Origin: an uncultured Muribaculaceae bacterium
GTDB lineage: Bacteria; Bacteroidota; Bacteroidia; Bacteroidales; Muribaculaceae
Assembly: GCA_910586895.1 (NCBI GenBank)
Contig: CAJUIW010000002.1
Coordinates: forward strand, 70,860-134,859
DNA length: 64,000 bases
Reading direction: 5' to 3'
In this document: piece after piece, positions 1-8,278 of the stretch
Position numbering within the stretch: the stretch's first letter is position 1
How the letters are laid out: each line of letters begins with the position of its first letter
The notes under the pieces: model-generated
The model's database searches: none
The model's input: the letters and a program-made list of their open reading frames with translations, nothing else
What the model was told of the DNA's origin: nothing
Position numbers and translations under genes: made by a program

Positions 1-945
1 GATGTTGAGCTGTGCAATGCGGACAATGCTCCGATTTTCGAGCTTACCACAGGTGCTGATCTGGATGCTGTCTATATGACAGAACTTGCCGGCGTTTATC
101 CCATGAATGCCCAGAATGCCGATGTAGTCGTTGCAAGAGGTATTGATATAACACAATACAAGAATAAGCGTGTGCAGTATCCGTTTAATGGTGCATCAGC
201 TCCCGGTGTCCACACTTTCCTCGTAGTAGGTTTGGATGCTGCCGGAAATATCAAGGAATCAACCGCGCAGTATGCTTTCAACATGGCTGATGATGATTCA
301 AACTGGGGCGATTCAATTAAAGCTACATACAAGGAAGGTATCCTCAGCCAGATGTTTAGTGATGTTGATGCTGAAGATCTGACTGTTTTTGTTCAGGAAC
401 ACAAGACAAAGCCCGGCTACTTCCGTATCGGTGAGGCTTATGCCACCCACAGCATGTTTGGAGGGAATGCCGTTGACCACAAGGAAGGACACGCTCACTA
501 CATGTATATCGATGCAACCAACCCCGATCAGGTATATCTCGAACCGAGCGCACTTGGTGTATCTGTAGGCCCGAGCTGGGGTGAAGCATGTGCTTATTCA
601 TGGGGCTATATCTATACTCTCGGTGGCAATCAGGGTCAGGGCGTTACCGATGGCGTCTACGGAACCTTCAAGGATGGTAAGATCACAATACCGAAAGGCA
701 ACATCATGCTCAGCCAGAAGAAGTATTCAAAAGGCTCATTCCTGCAGCTTCCTTCTTCAGACGACTTCGTTGTTGAGTTGCCCGAGGATTATGCCGCTAT
801 CGACGGTGTGGTTATGGATGGCGACAATACCAACGCTCCTGTTGAATACTTCAACCTCCAGGGTGTGAAGGTTGCCAATCCCGCCGAAGGTGGTATCTAT
901 ATCCGCCGTCAGGGTTCGGACGTGAAGAAAATCTATGTAAAATAA
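1..945 (+). CDS. Secreted protein, C-terminal 314 residues; start lies outside the window
   Basis: The frame is open from base 1 to the TAA at 943-945, so the true start is upstream of the window. I do not recognise the visible part; it has aromatic, glycine- and aspartate-rich stretches typical of extracellular beta-rich domains. The last 30 or so residues (YFNLQGVKV, then GGIYIRR, ending KKIYVK) look like the short C-terminal tail common on secreted Bacteroidales proteins and thought to act as a type IX secretion sorting signal (family knowledge). The M6 protease at 3010-4938 ends in a comparable way. A strong hairpin follows the stop, so this is probably the last gene of its transcript. 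Confidence 0.75.
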   Translation, partial: DVELCNADNAPIFELTTGADLDAVYMTELAGVYPMNAQNADVVVARGIDITQYKNKRVQYPFNGASAPGVHTFLVVGLDAAGNIKESTAQYAFNMADDDSNWGDSIKATYKEGILSQMFSDVDAEDLTVFVQEHKTKPGYFRIGEAYATHSMFGGNAVDHKEGHAHYMYIDATNPDQVYLEPSALGVSVGPSWGEACAYSWGYIYTLGGNQGQGVTDGVYGTFKDGKITIPKGNIMLSQKKYSKGSFLQLPSSDDFVVELPEDYAAIDGVVMDGDNTNAPVEYFNLQGVKVANPAEGGIYIRRQGSDVKKIYVK

Positions 946-986
946 GCCAAGGACTATACAGAATAGAATCCTAACTTAATACAAGC

Positions 987-1035
987 GCGGCGCCACAGCC
1001 TCCGTTATCCGGGGAGCGTGGCGCCGCTTCTGTTT
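987..1035 (+). terminator. Hairpin terminator between convergent genes
   Basis: A perfect 10-bp stem (GCGGCGCCAC at 987-996 with GTGGCGCCGC at 1018-1027) is followed by TTCTGTTT. It lies between the secreted protein gene on the plus strand and the thioesterase gene on the minus strand and could serve both. Confidence 0.7.
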
Positions 1036-1051
1036 ATTGTAATTAATGCGG

Positions 1052-1543
1052 TCAGCGTCGGGGGAAGGGGCGGAGTTCGTAGCGCTGGAGAGCTTCGACC
1101 CATTCGTCGGCTATGGGTAGGCTGGTGTTGGTATGGCGGTCAAATCCGGCCATCACTACGCGTCCTATGCACTTGGTCTCGCCCGAATGGCGGTCAACCA
1201 CACGCTGCTCCATGTGGAGCGAACGGTGGCCTACGGAGGTAACCGTGGTCCATACATCCACTTCCTGACCGAAGAATGTTGGGTGATAGAAATCGACATC
1301 AATGTGTACCACCACCATGTTCAGGTTGTTCATATCCACCTCTCCGGGACGCAGAGTGGTGAAGTAGTCAATCTTGGCGAGGTCCATGAAAGTCAGGTAG
1401 ACGTTGTTGTTCAGGTGGCCCATCATGTCAATGTCGGTGAAGCGTATCTGCATGGGCATGCAGTGGCGGAACGGCTGCTCGGCCTTCGGTACACGAGGGT
1501 TTGACGAGGGGAGGAATGTAGGGGTATCAACAGTATGGTTCAT
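1052..1543 (-). CDS. Hotdog-fold acyl-CoA thioesterase (4HBT, YbgC/FadM-like)
   Basis: A 163-residue single-domain protein. Residues from about 32 read RFTDIDMMGHLNNNVYLTFM, the 4HBT active-site region in which the Asp after RFT and the GHLNN turn form the thioester hydrolase site. The family cleaves acyl-CoA or acyl-ACP thioesters; the actual substrate cannot be told from sequence. About 25 residues precede the fold. It is the third gene of a recF-DUF721-thioesterase operon, and its ATG overlaps the TGA of the DUF721 gene, which points to translational coupling. Confidence 0.85.
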   Translation of the reverse strand: MNHTVDTPTFLPSSNPRVPKAEQPFRHCMPMQIRFTDIDMMGHLNNNVYLTFMDLAKIDYFTTLRPGEVDMNNLNMVVVHIDVDFYHPTFFGQEVDVWTTVTSVGHRSLHMEQRVVDRHSGETKCIGRVVMAGFDRHTNTSLPIADEWVEALQRYELRPFPRR

Positions 1544-1833
1544 CAGTGAAATATTATTGATGTGATAACATCCGAACCCACCGCGCGGTTTATCTGCTCC
1601 ACAAGGCGTGTGCGGATATATGATAGTTCGTTCTTAAGTACGGCGGAGGTGATATAGACATGCATCACTCCGCGCTCCACGTAGCGGCGCGTGGTGTAGC
1701 GGTTCACTCCCGGGCCTACAATCTCGGGCCAGAGGAAGCATGCTTTCTGCTCGGCCATTACGCCGGTGAGCCCCTCCTGAGCGAGGGCGTCGGCTATGAT
1801 CTGTCCTATCTGTTTCGGCTCGGTGCGCTTCAT
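1543..1833 (-). CDS. DUF721 (DciA-like) small protein
   Basis: A 96-residue basic protein with the DUF721 pattern: an N-terminal helix (IGQIIADALAQEGL), a central W-x-E-I-V-G segment and a C-terminal HVYITSAVLKNELSYIR strand-helix. DUF721 proteins are commonly encoded beside recF or gyrB, and DciA, a relative, loads the replicative helicase; whether this short version does so is inference. The ATG overlaps the recF stop as ATGA, and its own TGA overlaps the start of the thioesterase gene. Confidence 0.85.
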   Translation of the reverse strand: MKRTEPKQIGQIIADALAQEGLTGVMAEQKACFLWPEIVGPGVNRYTTRRYVERGVMHVYITSAVLKNELSYIRTRLVEQINRAVGSDVITSIIFH

Positions 1834-2933
1834 GCCGGGGTGAATGTGCCGTTTTCTACGGTCCAGAGGCGGTAGTCGCCGGCTGTGTGTGCCACTATCC
1901 CGTCAAGGTGACGGCGGTTGGTGTCGGTGATGAATATCTGGCCGAAGCTGCTGTCGGTGACGAGCTGCATGATGCGCTCCACGCGGTCGGCATCGAGCTT
2001 GTCGAATATATCGTCGAGCAGCAGGAGCGGTTTCAGGCCTGTGGCGCGGTGCAGAAATTCGTACTGGGCAAGGCGCAGGGCTATGGCGAATGTCTTGCAC
2101 TGGCCCTGCGAGCCGGCGCGCTTCATTGGCATGCCGTCGAGCGTGAGCAGCAGGTCGTCGCGGTGGGGCCCCACGGATGTGTGGCGCACTATTTCATCAT
2201 GGCGGCGGGCGGAGTCGAGGAGTGCCGTGAGCGATCCGTCGGGCGATGCGGCGAGCGATCCGCTGTAGGCTATGCCGGGAATTTCGGCTGAAGGCCCCGC
2301 AATTGCCGCGTAATGACTCCGGAGCATGCCGGTAAGGCAATCGGTCCACTCGGTGCGTCGGGCGTGAATATAGCGTGCTGAGAGCTCCAGCTGTGTTTCT
2401 ACGGCCAGATACAGGTTGTAGTCCACACATCCGTCGCGCAGGAGCTTGTTGCGCTGTTCAAGGGCGTTGTTGTAGCGAAGCAGCGCGTCAAGATAGCGTG
2501 CATCGCTCTGCGATATGACGAGGTCCATCCAGCGGCGGCGCTCCTCGCCCCCTCCGCGTATCAGGTCAATGTCCTGCGGGGCTGCCATGACGAGGGGCAC
2601 GGTGCCGATATGCTCGCTCAGGCGGCGGTATTCCTTGCCTCCGCGGCGCAGGCTCTTGCGCTTGCCGGGTGCGAGCCCGAGGGTTATCTCCTGCGGTTCG
2701 CCGTGGCGCAGATACAGGGCGCGTGCCGTGGCAAAGGATTCGCCCCGGCGTATCACCATGGCGTCGGTCATGCCGGTGAAGCTTTTGGTGAAGCTCAGGT
2801 AGTAGATGGCGTCAAGCAGATTGCTCTTCCCCATGCCGTTGTTGCCGAGAAAGCAGTTGATTTTTGGCGAGAAGTCAAGCGAGGCTTCCGCTATGTTCTT
2901 GAAGTTGACCAGTGTGAGGGTACTCAGTTCCAT
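1830..2933 (-). CDS. recF: DNA replication and repair protein RecF
   Basis: A 367-residue SMC-like ATPase that with RecO and RecR loads RecA at single-strand gaps. The start at 2933 gives the classic beginning MELSTLTLVNFKNIAEASLDF-like, followed by the Walker A loop GNNGMGKSNLLDAIYYLSF (about residues 29-47). Near the C-terminus are SQGQCKTFAIALRLA (signature) and LLLLDDIFDKLD (Walker B). The frame stays open a further 62 codons upstream, but that stretch is low-quality sequence holding a promoter and the terminator of the preceding gene, so I reject it. First gene of a three-gene operon. Confidence 0.95.
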   Translation of the reverse strand: MELSTLTLVNFKNIAEASLDFSPKINCFLGNNGMGKSNLLDAIYYLSFTKSFTGMTDAMVIRRGESFATARALYLRHGEPQEITLGLAPGKRKSLRRGGKEYRRLSEHIGTVPLVMAAPQDIDLIRGGGEERRRWMDLVISQSDARYLDALLRYNNALEQRNKLLRDGCVDYNLYLAVETQLELSARYIHARRTEWTDCLTGMLRSHYAAIAGPSAEIPGIAYSGSLAASPDGSLTALLDSARRHDEIVRHTSVGPHRDDLLLTLDGMPMKRAGSQGQCKTFAIALRLAQYEFLHRATGLKPLLLLDDIFDKLDADRVERIMQLVTDSSFGQIFITDTNRRHLDGIVAHTAGDYRLWTVENGTFTPA

Positions 2934-2940
2934 ATCGGTG

Positions 2941-2948
2941 CAAAGGTA
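2941..2948 (-). promoter_or_regulatory. -7 promoter element of recF
   Basis: TACCTTTG on the minus strand matches the Bacteroidetes -7 consensus TAnnTTTG and lies 7 nt before the recF ATG. No good -33 TTG is found at the usual distance. The implied 5' leader is almost absent. Confidence 0.6.
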
Positions 2949-2983
2949 CAAAAAAATCCCGCATTGCCGGAGCAATACGGGAT
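2949..2983 (-). terminator. Terminator of the M6 metalloprotease gene
   Basis: Read on the minus strand, a stem ATCCCGTATTGC / GCAATGCGGGAT with one mismatch is followed directly by a run of seven T. It lies just downstream of the protease stop and abuts the recF -7 element. Confidence 0.85.
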
Positions 2984-3009
2984 TGGGAGGTATGGTAAAT
3001 AAAATGAGC

Positions 3010-4938
3010 TTAGCGGATGATGATTTTTGCTGAAGCGGATCCTGCGCGCAGGATATATATGCCTGTAGCGGGAATGGTGAAAGTGGCTGTACCGTCGGTG
3101 TCAACCATGGCTGAAACAACTGAGCGACCTGTTACGTCAAAGGCGGTGATGGTGCCAGCCGGTGCGCCGGCTATGCTTACCTCGCGGCCCGAGCAGCTGA
3201 CGGCGAATGTGTCTGCAGCGTCCGATTCTATGCCGGTGATGGCGGCCAGTACTTCATCTTCGCCGAGTACGTTGGTGTACGCACCGCGGTCAGGTGCGCC
3301 GTCGACGCTGAAGCACATGTAGTCCTTGCCGTTCTTGGCCTTGTTGCCTATGCTTGTGATGCGGGCTGCATTGCCATTGGCAAGATTCATTGATTTGCCG
3401 GCAGCTGAGAGGAATGCGGGCGAGGATGACGGTGAGAACTCCGTATTTCCTGTTGAGCCGGGGAACGGATCTCCTTCAAGATATGGGTCTGTCTTGTAGA
3501 AAATTGTATTGTAATAGCTAACGGATGTGTTGTCACCGTTGCTTCCATCGGCAGCCACAAGGCGTACGCGTGGATTGCTCGAGTTGTTGTTGGGGCCATT
3601 GTTGTTCCAGCTGTTCTGGTCAAACTGGATCTGCCATATCAGAAGGCCCTTGCCGCAGTGGTACTGGTCCCAGCCTGTCTGGTCGCGGTATTCGAAGTAG
3701 AATACTTCGTTTTCGTCAGATGGGTTATGGAACATGGCGGCCTGACCATTGTTTTCGTTTGACTGCATGTAGATGAACTCAGCCTTGTTCAACTCGTAAG
3801 GTTCGGTCCAGCCGAGTGCGTGGCGCTCGAATGCGCTGAGGTTCGGGGGATAATATCCGTACAGAAGGTCGCAACCGGTATCCATTACATCCCAATAGGT
3901 GGGTGTCCAATAGTTAGTGGAATTGGAGGGATAGTTGCCAGCAGTAGTGTAGAGGTCGGCAAGGCCGAGCACATGGCCGAATTCATGGACGAATGTGCCT
4001 ATGCCCTGTTGATAGTTGGCGTCGTCAACTTCGTTGACATAGCTGTAGCGGTTGATTTTCAGTCCCTGGTATGAAAGGTTGGTTGTAGCATTGGCAGGCC
4101 ATATATACTGGCTGTCAAGATGGCCACCCATGCCGGCAAAAATGATGTATACATTGTCGACAGCGCCGTCGCCGTTCACATCATATTTCTTAAGGTCGAT
4201 ATCACCCTGAAGAGCTTCGAGGGCCTCTTTGAGCATCGTGCCTTCACGTCCCTGATACGATGCGGCTGTGCCGGATAGTGTTGCAGTGCCGTAGAGGTCA
4301 AACTGGGGGCGGAATTTGTTGCGTGACTGCTTGATGTAGTAGCTGCGGACGCTACCGCCTTCCCATCCTCCCCATTGGGCCGAGGGGGTATCGGAGTTGA
4401 GCCAGCTGTTGATGTCGGCGGTGCTTGTGGAAATCTTTTTGTCGGAGAACTGCACGAGGAGCACAAGGCAGGGAACGTCGCCCTCGAGCACGAAGTTCTT
4501 TGGCACTCCGTTGATGTTTGCCCCGAGGCCGAATCCGCCGGTAGTGGCGCGTGAGTCGGTTGAGAGTGTGCTGATGCCGTTGTCGGTGATGACGGCCTGC
4601 TGCATTGTAGCTGCACGCATGGCCTCGGCCACATTTTCGCGGGCTTCAATGAAGCTTTTGTCAGTAGGCCGGGCTGTCACAGCCACAGCTGATGCTTCGG
4701 CAAGTCCGGTAGCGGGATTGACCACGGCGTAGAAATATGTGCCGTTCTGTTTGATGACGGGAGCACCGGATTTAGCCTCGACGGTGAAATGGAAGTGCTC
4801 GTCACCTAATGTACGCAGTGTGATTTCAGTACCATCGGCCTGACGCACATTGTAGGGTACCGGTCGTGCCGGTCGTGCAGAGGCTGTGAAAGTGGCGGTC
4901 ACTGCAAGAGAGAGCATTGCAAGTTTTACTAATTTCAT
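3010..4938 (-). CDS. Secreted M6-family zinc metalloprotease (immune inhibitor A-like)
   Basis: A 642-residue exported protein. Residues 1-21 form a signal peptide (MKLVKLAMLSLAVTATFTASA). The zinc motif HEFGHVLGLADLY begins at His318, giving HExxHxxGxxD with the third ligand Asp typical of M6 peptidases. A calcium-loop-like DVNGDGAVD lies at about 253-261. The C-terminus (TGIYILRAGSASAKIIIR) resembles a type IX sorting tail, which fits PorX/PorW elsewhere in the window. M6 proteases degrade extracellular proteins; the substrate here is unknown. Single-gene transcript with its own promoter and terminator. Confidence 0.9.
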   Translation of the reverse strand: MKLVKLAMLSLAVTATFTASARPARPVPYNVRQADGTEITLRTLGDEHFHFTVEAKSGAPVIKQNGTYFYAVVNPATGLAEASAVAVTARPTDKSFIEARENVAEAMRAATMQQAVITDNGISTLSTDSRATTGGFGLGANINGVPKNFVLEGDVPCLVLLVQFSDKKISTSTADINSWLNSDTPSAQWGGWEGGSVRSYYIKQSRNKFRPQFDLYGTATLSGTAASYQGREGTMLKEALEALQGDIDLKKYDVNGDGAVDNVYIIFAGMGGHLDSQYIWPANATTNLSYQGLKINRYSYVNEVDDANYQQGIGTFVHEFGHVLGLADLYTTAGNYPSNSTNYWTPTYWDVMDTGCDLLYGYYPPNLSAFERHALGWTEPYELNKAEFIYMQSNENNGQAAMFHNPSDENEVFYFEYRDQTGWDQYHCGKGLLIWQIQFDQNSWNNNGPNNNSSNPRVRLVAADGSNGDNTSVSYYNTIFYKTDPYLEGDPFPGSTGNTEFSPSSSPAFLSAAGKSMNLANGNAARITSIGNKAKNGKDYMCFSVDGAPDRGAYTNVLGEDEVLAAITGIESDAADTFAVSCSGREVSIAGAPAGTITAFDVTGRSVVSAMVDTDGTATFTIPATGIYILRAGSASAKIIIR

Positions 4939-4990
4939 GGAAGTATGATAAATTTATGAATATTAATCTAATAAGCGGAGTATTGTATTG

Positions 4991-5021
4991 CAAATATATT
5001 CAAAAAGAGGGTTTTGGTCAA
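4991..5021 (-). promoter_or_regulatory. Promoter of the M6 metalloprotease gene
   Basis: On the minus strand TTG (5021-5019), a 20-bp spacer and TATATTTG (4998-4991) match the Bacteroidetes sigma consensus. The start codon is 52 nt downstream. Confidence 0.75.
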
Positions 5022-5062
5022 TTGCTTTGCAATTATTAACATAAATGTAACAGGCATCTGTT

Positions 5063-5070
5063 TATCTTTG
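5063..5070 (+). promoter_or_regulatory. -7 promoter element of the surface lipoprotein gene
   Basis: TATCTTTG ends 12 nt before the ATG at 5083. No TTG lies at the usual -33 distance, so the call rests on the -7 element and position alone. Confidence 0.5.
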
Positions 5071-5082
5071 CATAAAAATTGG

Positions 5083-6828
5083 ATGAAAATAATGATAAGA
5101 TATTCTGCAGTACGCTTGCTCGCATTCCTAACCTTGATGTCGGTACTTGCGGGGTGTAACCGCGATAATGTGATAACCGGCTCGTTGCCTCCTGTAATAA
5201 ATTTTGATAATGGTACGGGTATGTACTCCGTTGTGGCGGGCGAGGAGCTGGTGATAGCGCCTGTATATACCAACGTGGATGATGCCACTACCTACCGATG
5301 GACACTTGACGGAAGGGTGATTGGCGACGGACCTCAGCTTTGCCGCGTGTGGGAGGATGTTGGGGAGCATTATGTCATTCTGTCGGTGCGCTCCGAAGGG
5401 GGCTCGGCATCGGAGGAGGTGCTCGTTGAGGTGACTCCTACCCCGCTGCCAGGTATATTGTTGCCGCTTGATGGCGATGCGCTTACTGTGCGTGTCGATT
5501 CGGAATATAAGTTTGCACCGGTATTCACTAATGCCGATGGACTGCAGGTGCGGTGGATAGTTGATGGCGAGCCGGTGTCGGACGAACGGGAATATACCTA
5601 CCGTGCAGGTAGCGATGCTGGAACTCACACTCTTGTCATAGAGGCAGCCAACAGCTACGGGACATCGCGCCGTGAAATCAGTATAGATGTCGTGGCGGAG
5701 CTCCCCGTGCGGCTTGAGTTTCTTCCGCTTACTAATCTGTCGGCCTCCACTATGCGCTATACTTTTGCGGGGCGTGGGGTGTATCTGAGTCCGTTTACGG
5801 CGGGAGTTGACGCCTCAGGGCTGGAGTGGAGCGTTGACGGCCGGGCCACAGGGCACAGTGGAGCAGGATATATGTTTGTTCCATCGGCTCCGGGGGAGTA
5901 TGTGGTTACTGTCACGGCAGCCGGACGCTACGCCGCCTCGGTGACGGTGGTGTGCGTAAGTGTGACGGAGGACTCGCGCTTCCGTGCCGGATCTGTGGGA
6001 ACGCAGACACGCGTGTTTGAGTATATGCCGGCCCCCGGACAGTTTATCAATGACACCGGTATCGGAGGAATGACCGGCGCTGAAACTACGCCTGATGCGG
6101 CGGCGCAGTGGGCACAGCGGCGCATGGAGCGGGGAACTGCAGTGTCGCTTGGTGGTTTCGGCGGATATATAGTGGTCGGTTTTGACCATAGCATCCCCGC
6201 TACCGCAGGCGAGTTTGATTTTTCGGTTTTAGGCAATGCTTTTCTTGGCGACAATACCGGTGCCGGCACCGGAGGCTCTAACGAGCCGGGAATAGTGTAT
6301 GTGATGCAGGATGTGAACGGCAACGGACTTCCTGACGATGAATGGTATGAACTCCGCGGAAGCGAAGATGATAAGGCGGTGGTGCAATATGCCGTCACCT
6401 ATTTCCGTCCGCAGGGTGTGCGGCTCCCGGTGATGTGGCTTGACAGCCGCGGCAGCTCGGGAAGCATCGACTATATCGCTGACATTCATCCGCAGGAAAG
6501 CTACTATCCGGCATGGATTCAGGAGGATTCCTATACGCTGTATGGTACCTGTCTGCCGGCGGCCAACTATCAGGAGGCATCGGGGCTGTGGGTAAACCCT
6601 CCGTTTGGCTGGGGTTATGCCGACAATTACGGCTCGGACGTCGTGGCCTCGGGCGACGACAATGGCACGGGGCAACGCAACGGCTTCAGCATATCGCGGG
6701 CCGTGTACCCTGACCGCACACCTGTAAAGCTGAAATACATTGACTTCATCAAGGTGCAGACGGGAGTCAACAGCAAGTCGGGCCACCTCGGCGAGCTCTC
6801 CACCGAAGTGTGCGGCTTCGAGGGCTGA
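5083..6828 (+). CDS. Surface lipoprotein with PKD/Ig-like repeats
   Basis: A 581-residue lipoprotein. The start at 5083 follows a TATCTTTG element and gives a signal peptide ending in the lipobox LAGC (an ATG three codons on is possible). Residues about 35-310 hold three repeats of about 80-90 residues, each with a pattern like YRWTLDGRVIGDG...GEHYVILSV, typical of PKD or Ig-like domains. The C-terminal 270 residues (SLGGFGGYIVVGFDH, DVNGNGLPDDEWYELRGSE) are a conserved-looking domain I cannot name; it contains a calcium-loop-like motif. Probably a surface-exposed binding protein; the ligand is unknown. Transcribed alone. Confidence 0.8.
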   Translation: MKIMIRYSAVRLLAFLTLMSVLAGCNRDNVITGSLPPVINFDNGTGMYSVVAGEELVIAPVYTNVDDATTYRWTLDGRVIGDGPQLCRVWEDVGEHYVILSVRSEGGSASEEVLVEVTPTPLPGILLPLDGDALTVRVDSEYKFAPVFTNADGLQVRWIVDGEPVSDEREYTYRAGSDAGTHTLVIEAANSYGTSRREISIDVVAELPVRLEFLPLTNLSASTMRYTFAGRGVYLSPFTAGVDASGLEWSVDGRATGHSGAGYMFVPSAPGEYVVTVTAAGRYAASVTVVCVSVTEDSRFRAGSVGTQTRVFEYMPAPGQFINDTGIGGMTGAETTPDAAAQWAQRRMERGTAVSLGGFGGYIVVGFDHSIPATAGEFDFSVLGNAFLGDNTGAGTGGSNEPGIVYVMQDVNGNGLPDDEWYELRGSEDDKAVVQYAVTYFRPQGVRLPVMWLDSRGSSGSIDYIADIHPQESYYPAWIQEDSYTLYGTCLPAANYQEASGLWVNPPFGWGYADNYGSDVVASGDDNGTGQRNGFSISRAVYPDRTPVKLKYIDFIKVQTGVNSKSGHLGELSTEVCGFEG

Positions 6829-7021
6829 CCCCTCCCTCTCCATATGGGTAACGGTGAACTTTTTTTGTGACAGAGTTTTGTCCTGTCGTTATTCATCACG
6901 ATAGCTTTTCCGCCATTTTCTGATCACTCATTACAGTATGAGAGCTACTCAGGTGTCGTAATATAATTGAGATTGTCTGCAAAGGTTTTGTATACTGGTT
7001 GATAATATCATCCTTTTTACC
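6829..7021. other. Intergenic stretch before the three-gene cassette
   Basis: About 190 AT-rich bases with no coding potential. The only clear signals are the -33 element of the downstream promoter near the right end and a T-run at 6861-6867 that may end transcription of the lipoprotein gene. Confidence 0.5.
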
Positions 7022-7029
7022 TAAATTTG
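6999..7029 (+). promoter_or_regulatory. Promoter of the regulator-NTase-phosphoesterase cassette
   Basis: TTG (6999-7001), a 20-bp spacer and TAAATTTG (7022-7029) match the Bacteroidetes consensus closely. The ATG of the first gene is 30 nt beyond the -7 element. Confidence 0.8.
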
Positions 7030-7049
7030 CAATTCGCGAATCGCAAATT
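7024..7049 (+). promoter_or_regulatory. 26-bp near-perfect palindrome, candidate operator
   Basis: The 26 bases are self-complementary except for one mismatched pair (A7031 with C7042). The core is ATTCGCGAAT and the arms are AATTTGC and GCAAATT. It covers the -7 element's TTTG and the expected transcription start, so a dimer bound there would block RNA polymerase. The obvious candidate ligand is the winged-helix protein encoded 11 nt downstream (inference). Confidence 0.7.
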
Positions 7050-7059
7050 CATTTCAAAT

Positions 7060-7593
7060 ATGGCTAAGAATCACAATGGTATGCGACCACAGGATATAGT
7101 AATATTGCTTAAAAAGGTCACGGACAAAGGCCGTGGGCTTCTGAACGGGCAAATTGCAAAAGAATTATGCATCAGCGCTTCTGAGGTATCGGAGGCATTG
7201 GAGCGTTGCCGCATTGCACGTTTGGTGGATACAACCAAGCAACGTGTGAATATCCTTGCTCTGGAGGAGTTTCTGGTACATGGTTTGAAATATGTGTTTC
7301 CGGTGCAACCACAAAGTGTGGTTCGAGGTGTTGCCACTGCAATATCTGCCTCACCGATGAAAGAAAAAATCGTGAGCGGAAATGAGCAGTATGTGTGGCC
7401 GGATGCAAAGGGCAATATGCGTGGCACTGCCATTACACCGCTCTACAAGACAGTTCCGGCAGCTGTTGCTGCAGATGATATGCTCTACAAACTGCTGGCT
7501 ATCGTTGACACGTTGCGCATAGGCCGTGCGCGGGAGGTGGAGATTGCAAAAGTAGAACTTAAATCCCTACTCGCAGGATATGATGTCAAGTAA
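7060..7593 (+). CDS. Winged-helix DNA-binding protein, likely autoregulator or antitoxin
   Basis: A 177-residue protein, probably cytoplasmic. Residues about 10-56 form a winged helix-turn-helix (NGQIAKELCISASEVSEALERCRIARLV). The remainder (FLVHGLKYVFPV, QYVWPDAKGNMRGTAITPLY, then a C-terminal helix RIGRAREVEIAKVELKSLL) is a conserved-looking domain I cannot name. ATG 7060 is chosen because the in-frame codon at 7027 lies inside the -7 element. It overlaps the nucleotidyltransferase gene by 14 nt, an arrangement seen in AbiE-like and other toxin-antitoxin pairs where the first gene is the repressor and antitoxin (analogy, not proof). The whole cassette looks more AT-rich than its neighbours. 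Confidence 0.75.
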   Translation: MAKNHNGMRPQDIVILLKKVTDKGRGLLNGQIAKELCISASEVSEALERCRIARLVDTTKQRVNILALEEFLVHGLKYVFPVQPQSVVRGVATAISASPMKEKIVSGNEQYVWPDAKGNMRGTAITPLYKTVPAAVAADDMLYKLLAIVDTLRIGRAREVEIAKVELKSLLAGYDVK

Positions 7594-8278
7594 TTTGGAA
7601 CGATTGAAGATTATAGCCGAAGGGCTTGGAGAGCTGAACAAGCAAGTCGCGTTTGTCGGAGGTTCTGTTGCGGAACTTTATGCAGACAATCCTGCTGCAA
7701 CCGAAATCCGTATGACCGAAGATGTAGACTGTGTGATTGAACTGGCTACATACCGTGGACTATATGAATTGGAGGATATAATCCGCAAAAAAGGTTTTGC
7801 TAATGATACCACTCCCGGCGCACCGATATGCCGTTGGACATACAAAGGGGAAACGGTAGATATCATGCCTGATGACCGAAACGTACTTGGCTTTACAAAC
7901 CAATGGTATAAACCGGCTTTTGCTCACCGTGTCAAGGTTGAATTGTCCGATGGTACACCTGTCTTCATCTTTCCGGCACTTTATTATGTCGCTACCAAGA
8001 TTGAAGCAATCAAAGGACGCGGAGGTAATGATTTGCGCTTTTCGCATGACTTTGAGGATCTGATTTATGTCCTGAATAACTGTGACGGGATTGTCAGCAT
8101 GTTCGATTCGGAGGAGAATGAGGCACTGATATCTTATCTGGCGACATGGGCCAATGAAATGATTGTCCGACAGAATGGGCGGGAGGAGATAGAATGCGCA
8201 TTGCCATATGGTGATTATGAACGCCTTGATTATATCCTTGAAATTCTTTCACATTTTGCAAAGGGATACCGCCAATGA
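7580..8278 (+). CDS. Nucleotidyltransferase, possible toxin (AbiEii/DUF6036-like)
   Basis: A 232-residue protein of the polymerase-beta-type nucleotidyltransferase fold. The signature is visible: GGS at residues 27-29, the DVD metal motif at 48-50, and a third acidic residue at Asp94 in ETVDIMPDD. All catalytic positions look intact. Related enzymes in AbiE-type systems transfer nucleotides to tRNA or proteins; the target here is unknown. Two ATG codons in tandem (7580 and 7583) could start it. It overlaps the regulator gene by 14 nt and the phosphoesterase gene by ATGA, so the three are almost surely co-translated. Confidence 0.8.
   Translation: MMSSNLERLKIIAEGLGELNKQVAFVGGSVAELYADNPAATEIRMTEDVDCVIELATYRGLYELEDIIRKKGFANDTTPGAPICRWTYKGETVDIMPDDRNVLGFTNQWYKPAFAHRVKVELSDGTPVFIFPALYYVATKIEAIKGRGGNDLRFSHDFEDLIYVLNNCDGIVSMFDSEENEALISYLATWANEMIVRQNGREEIECALPYGDYERLDYILEILSHFAKGYRQ

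Noticed and set aside
2934..3119. 62-codon N-terminal extension of RecF
   Set aside because: It reads through a promoter element and the terminator of the preceding gene; RecF proteins begin at the residue encoded at 2933.
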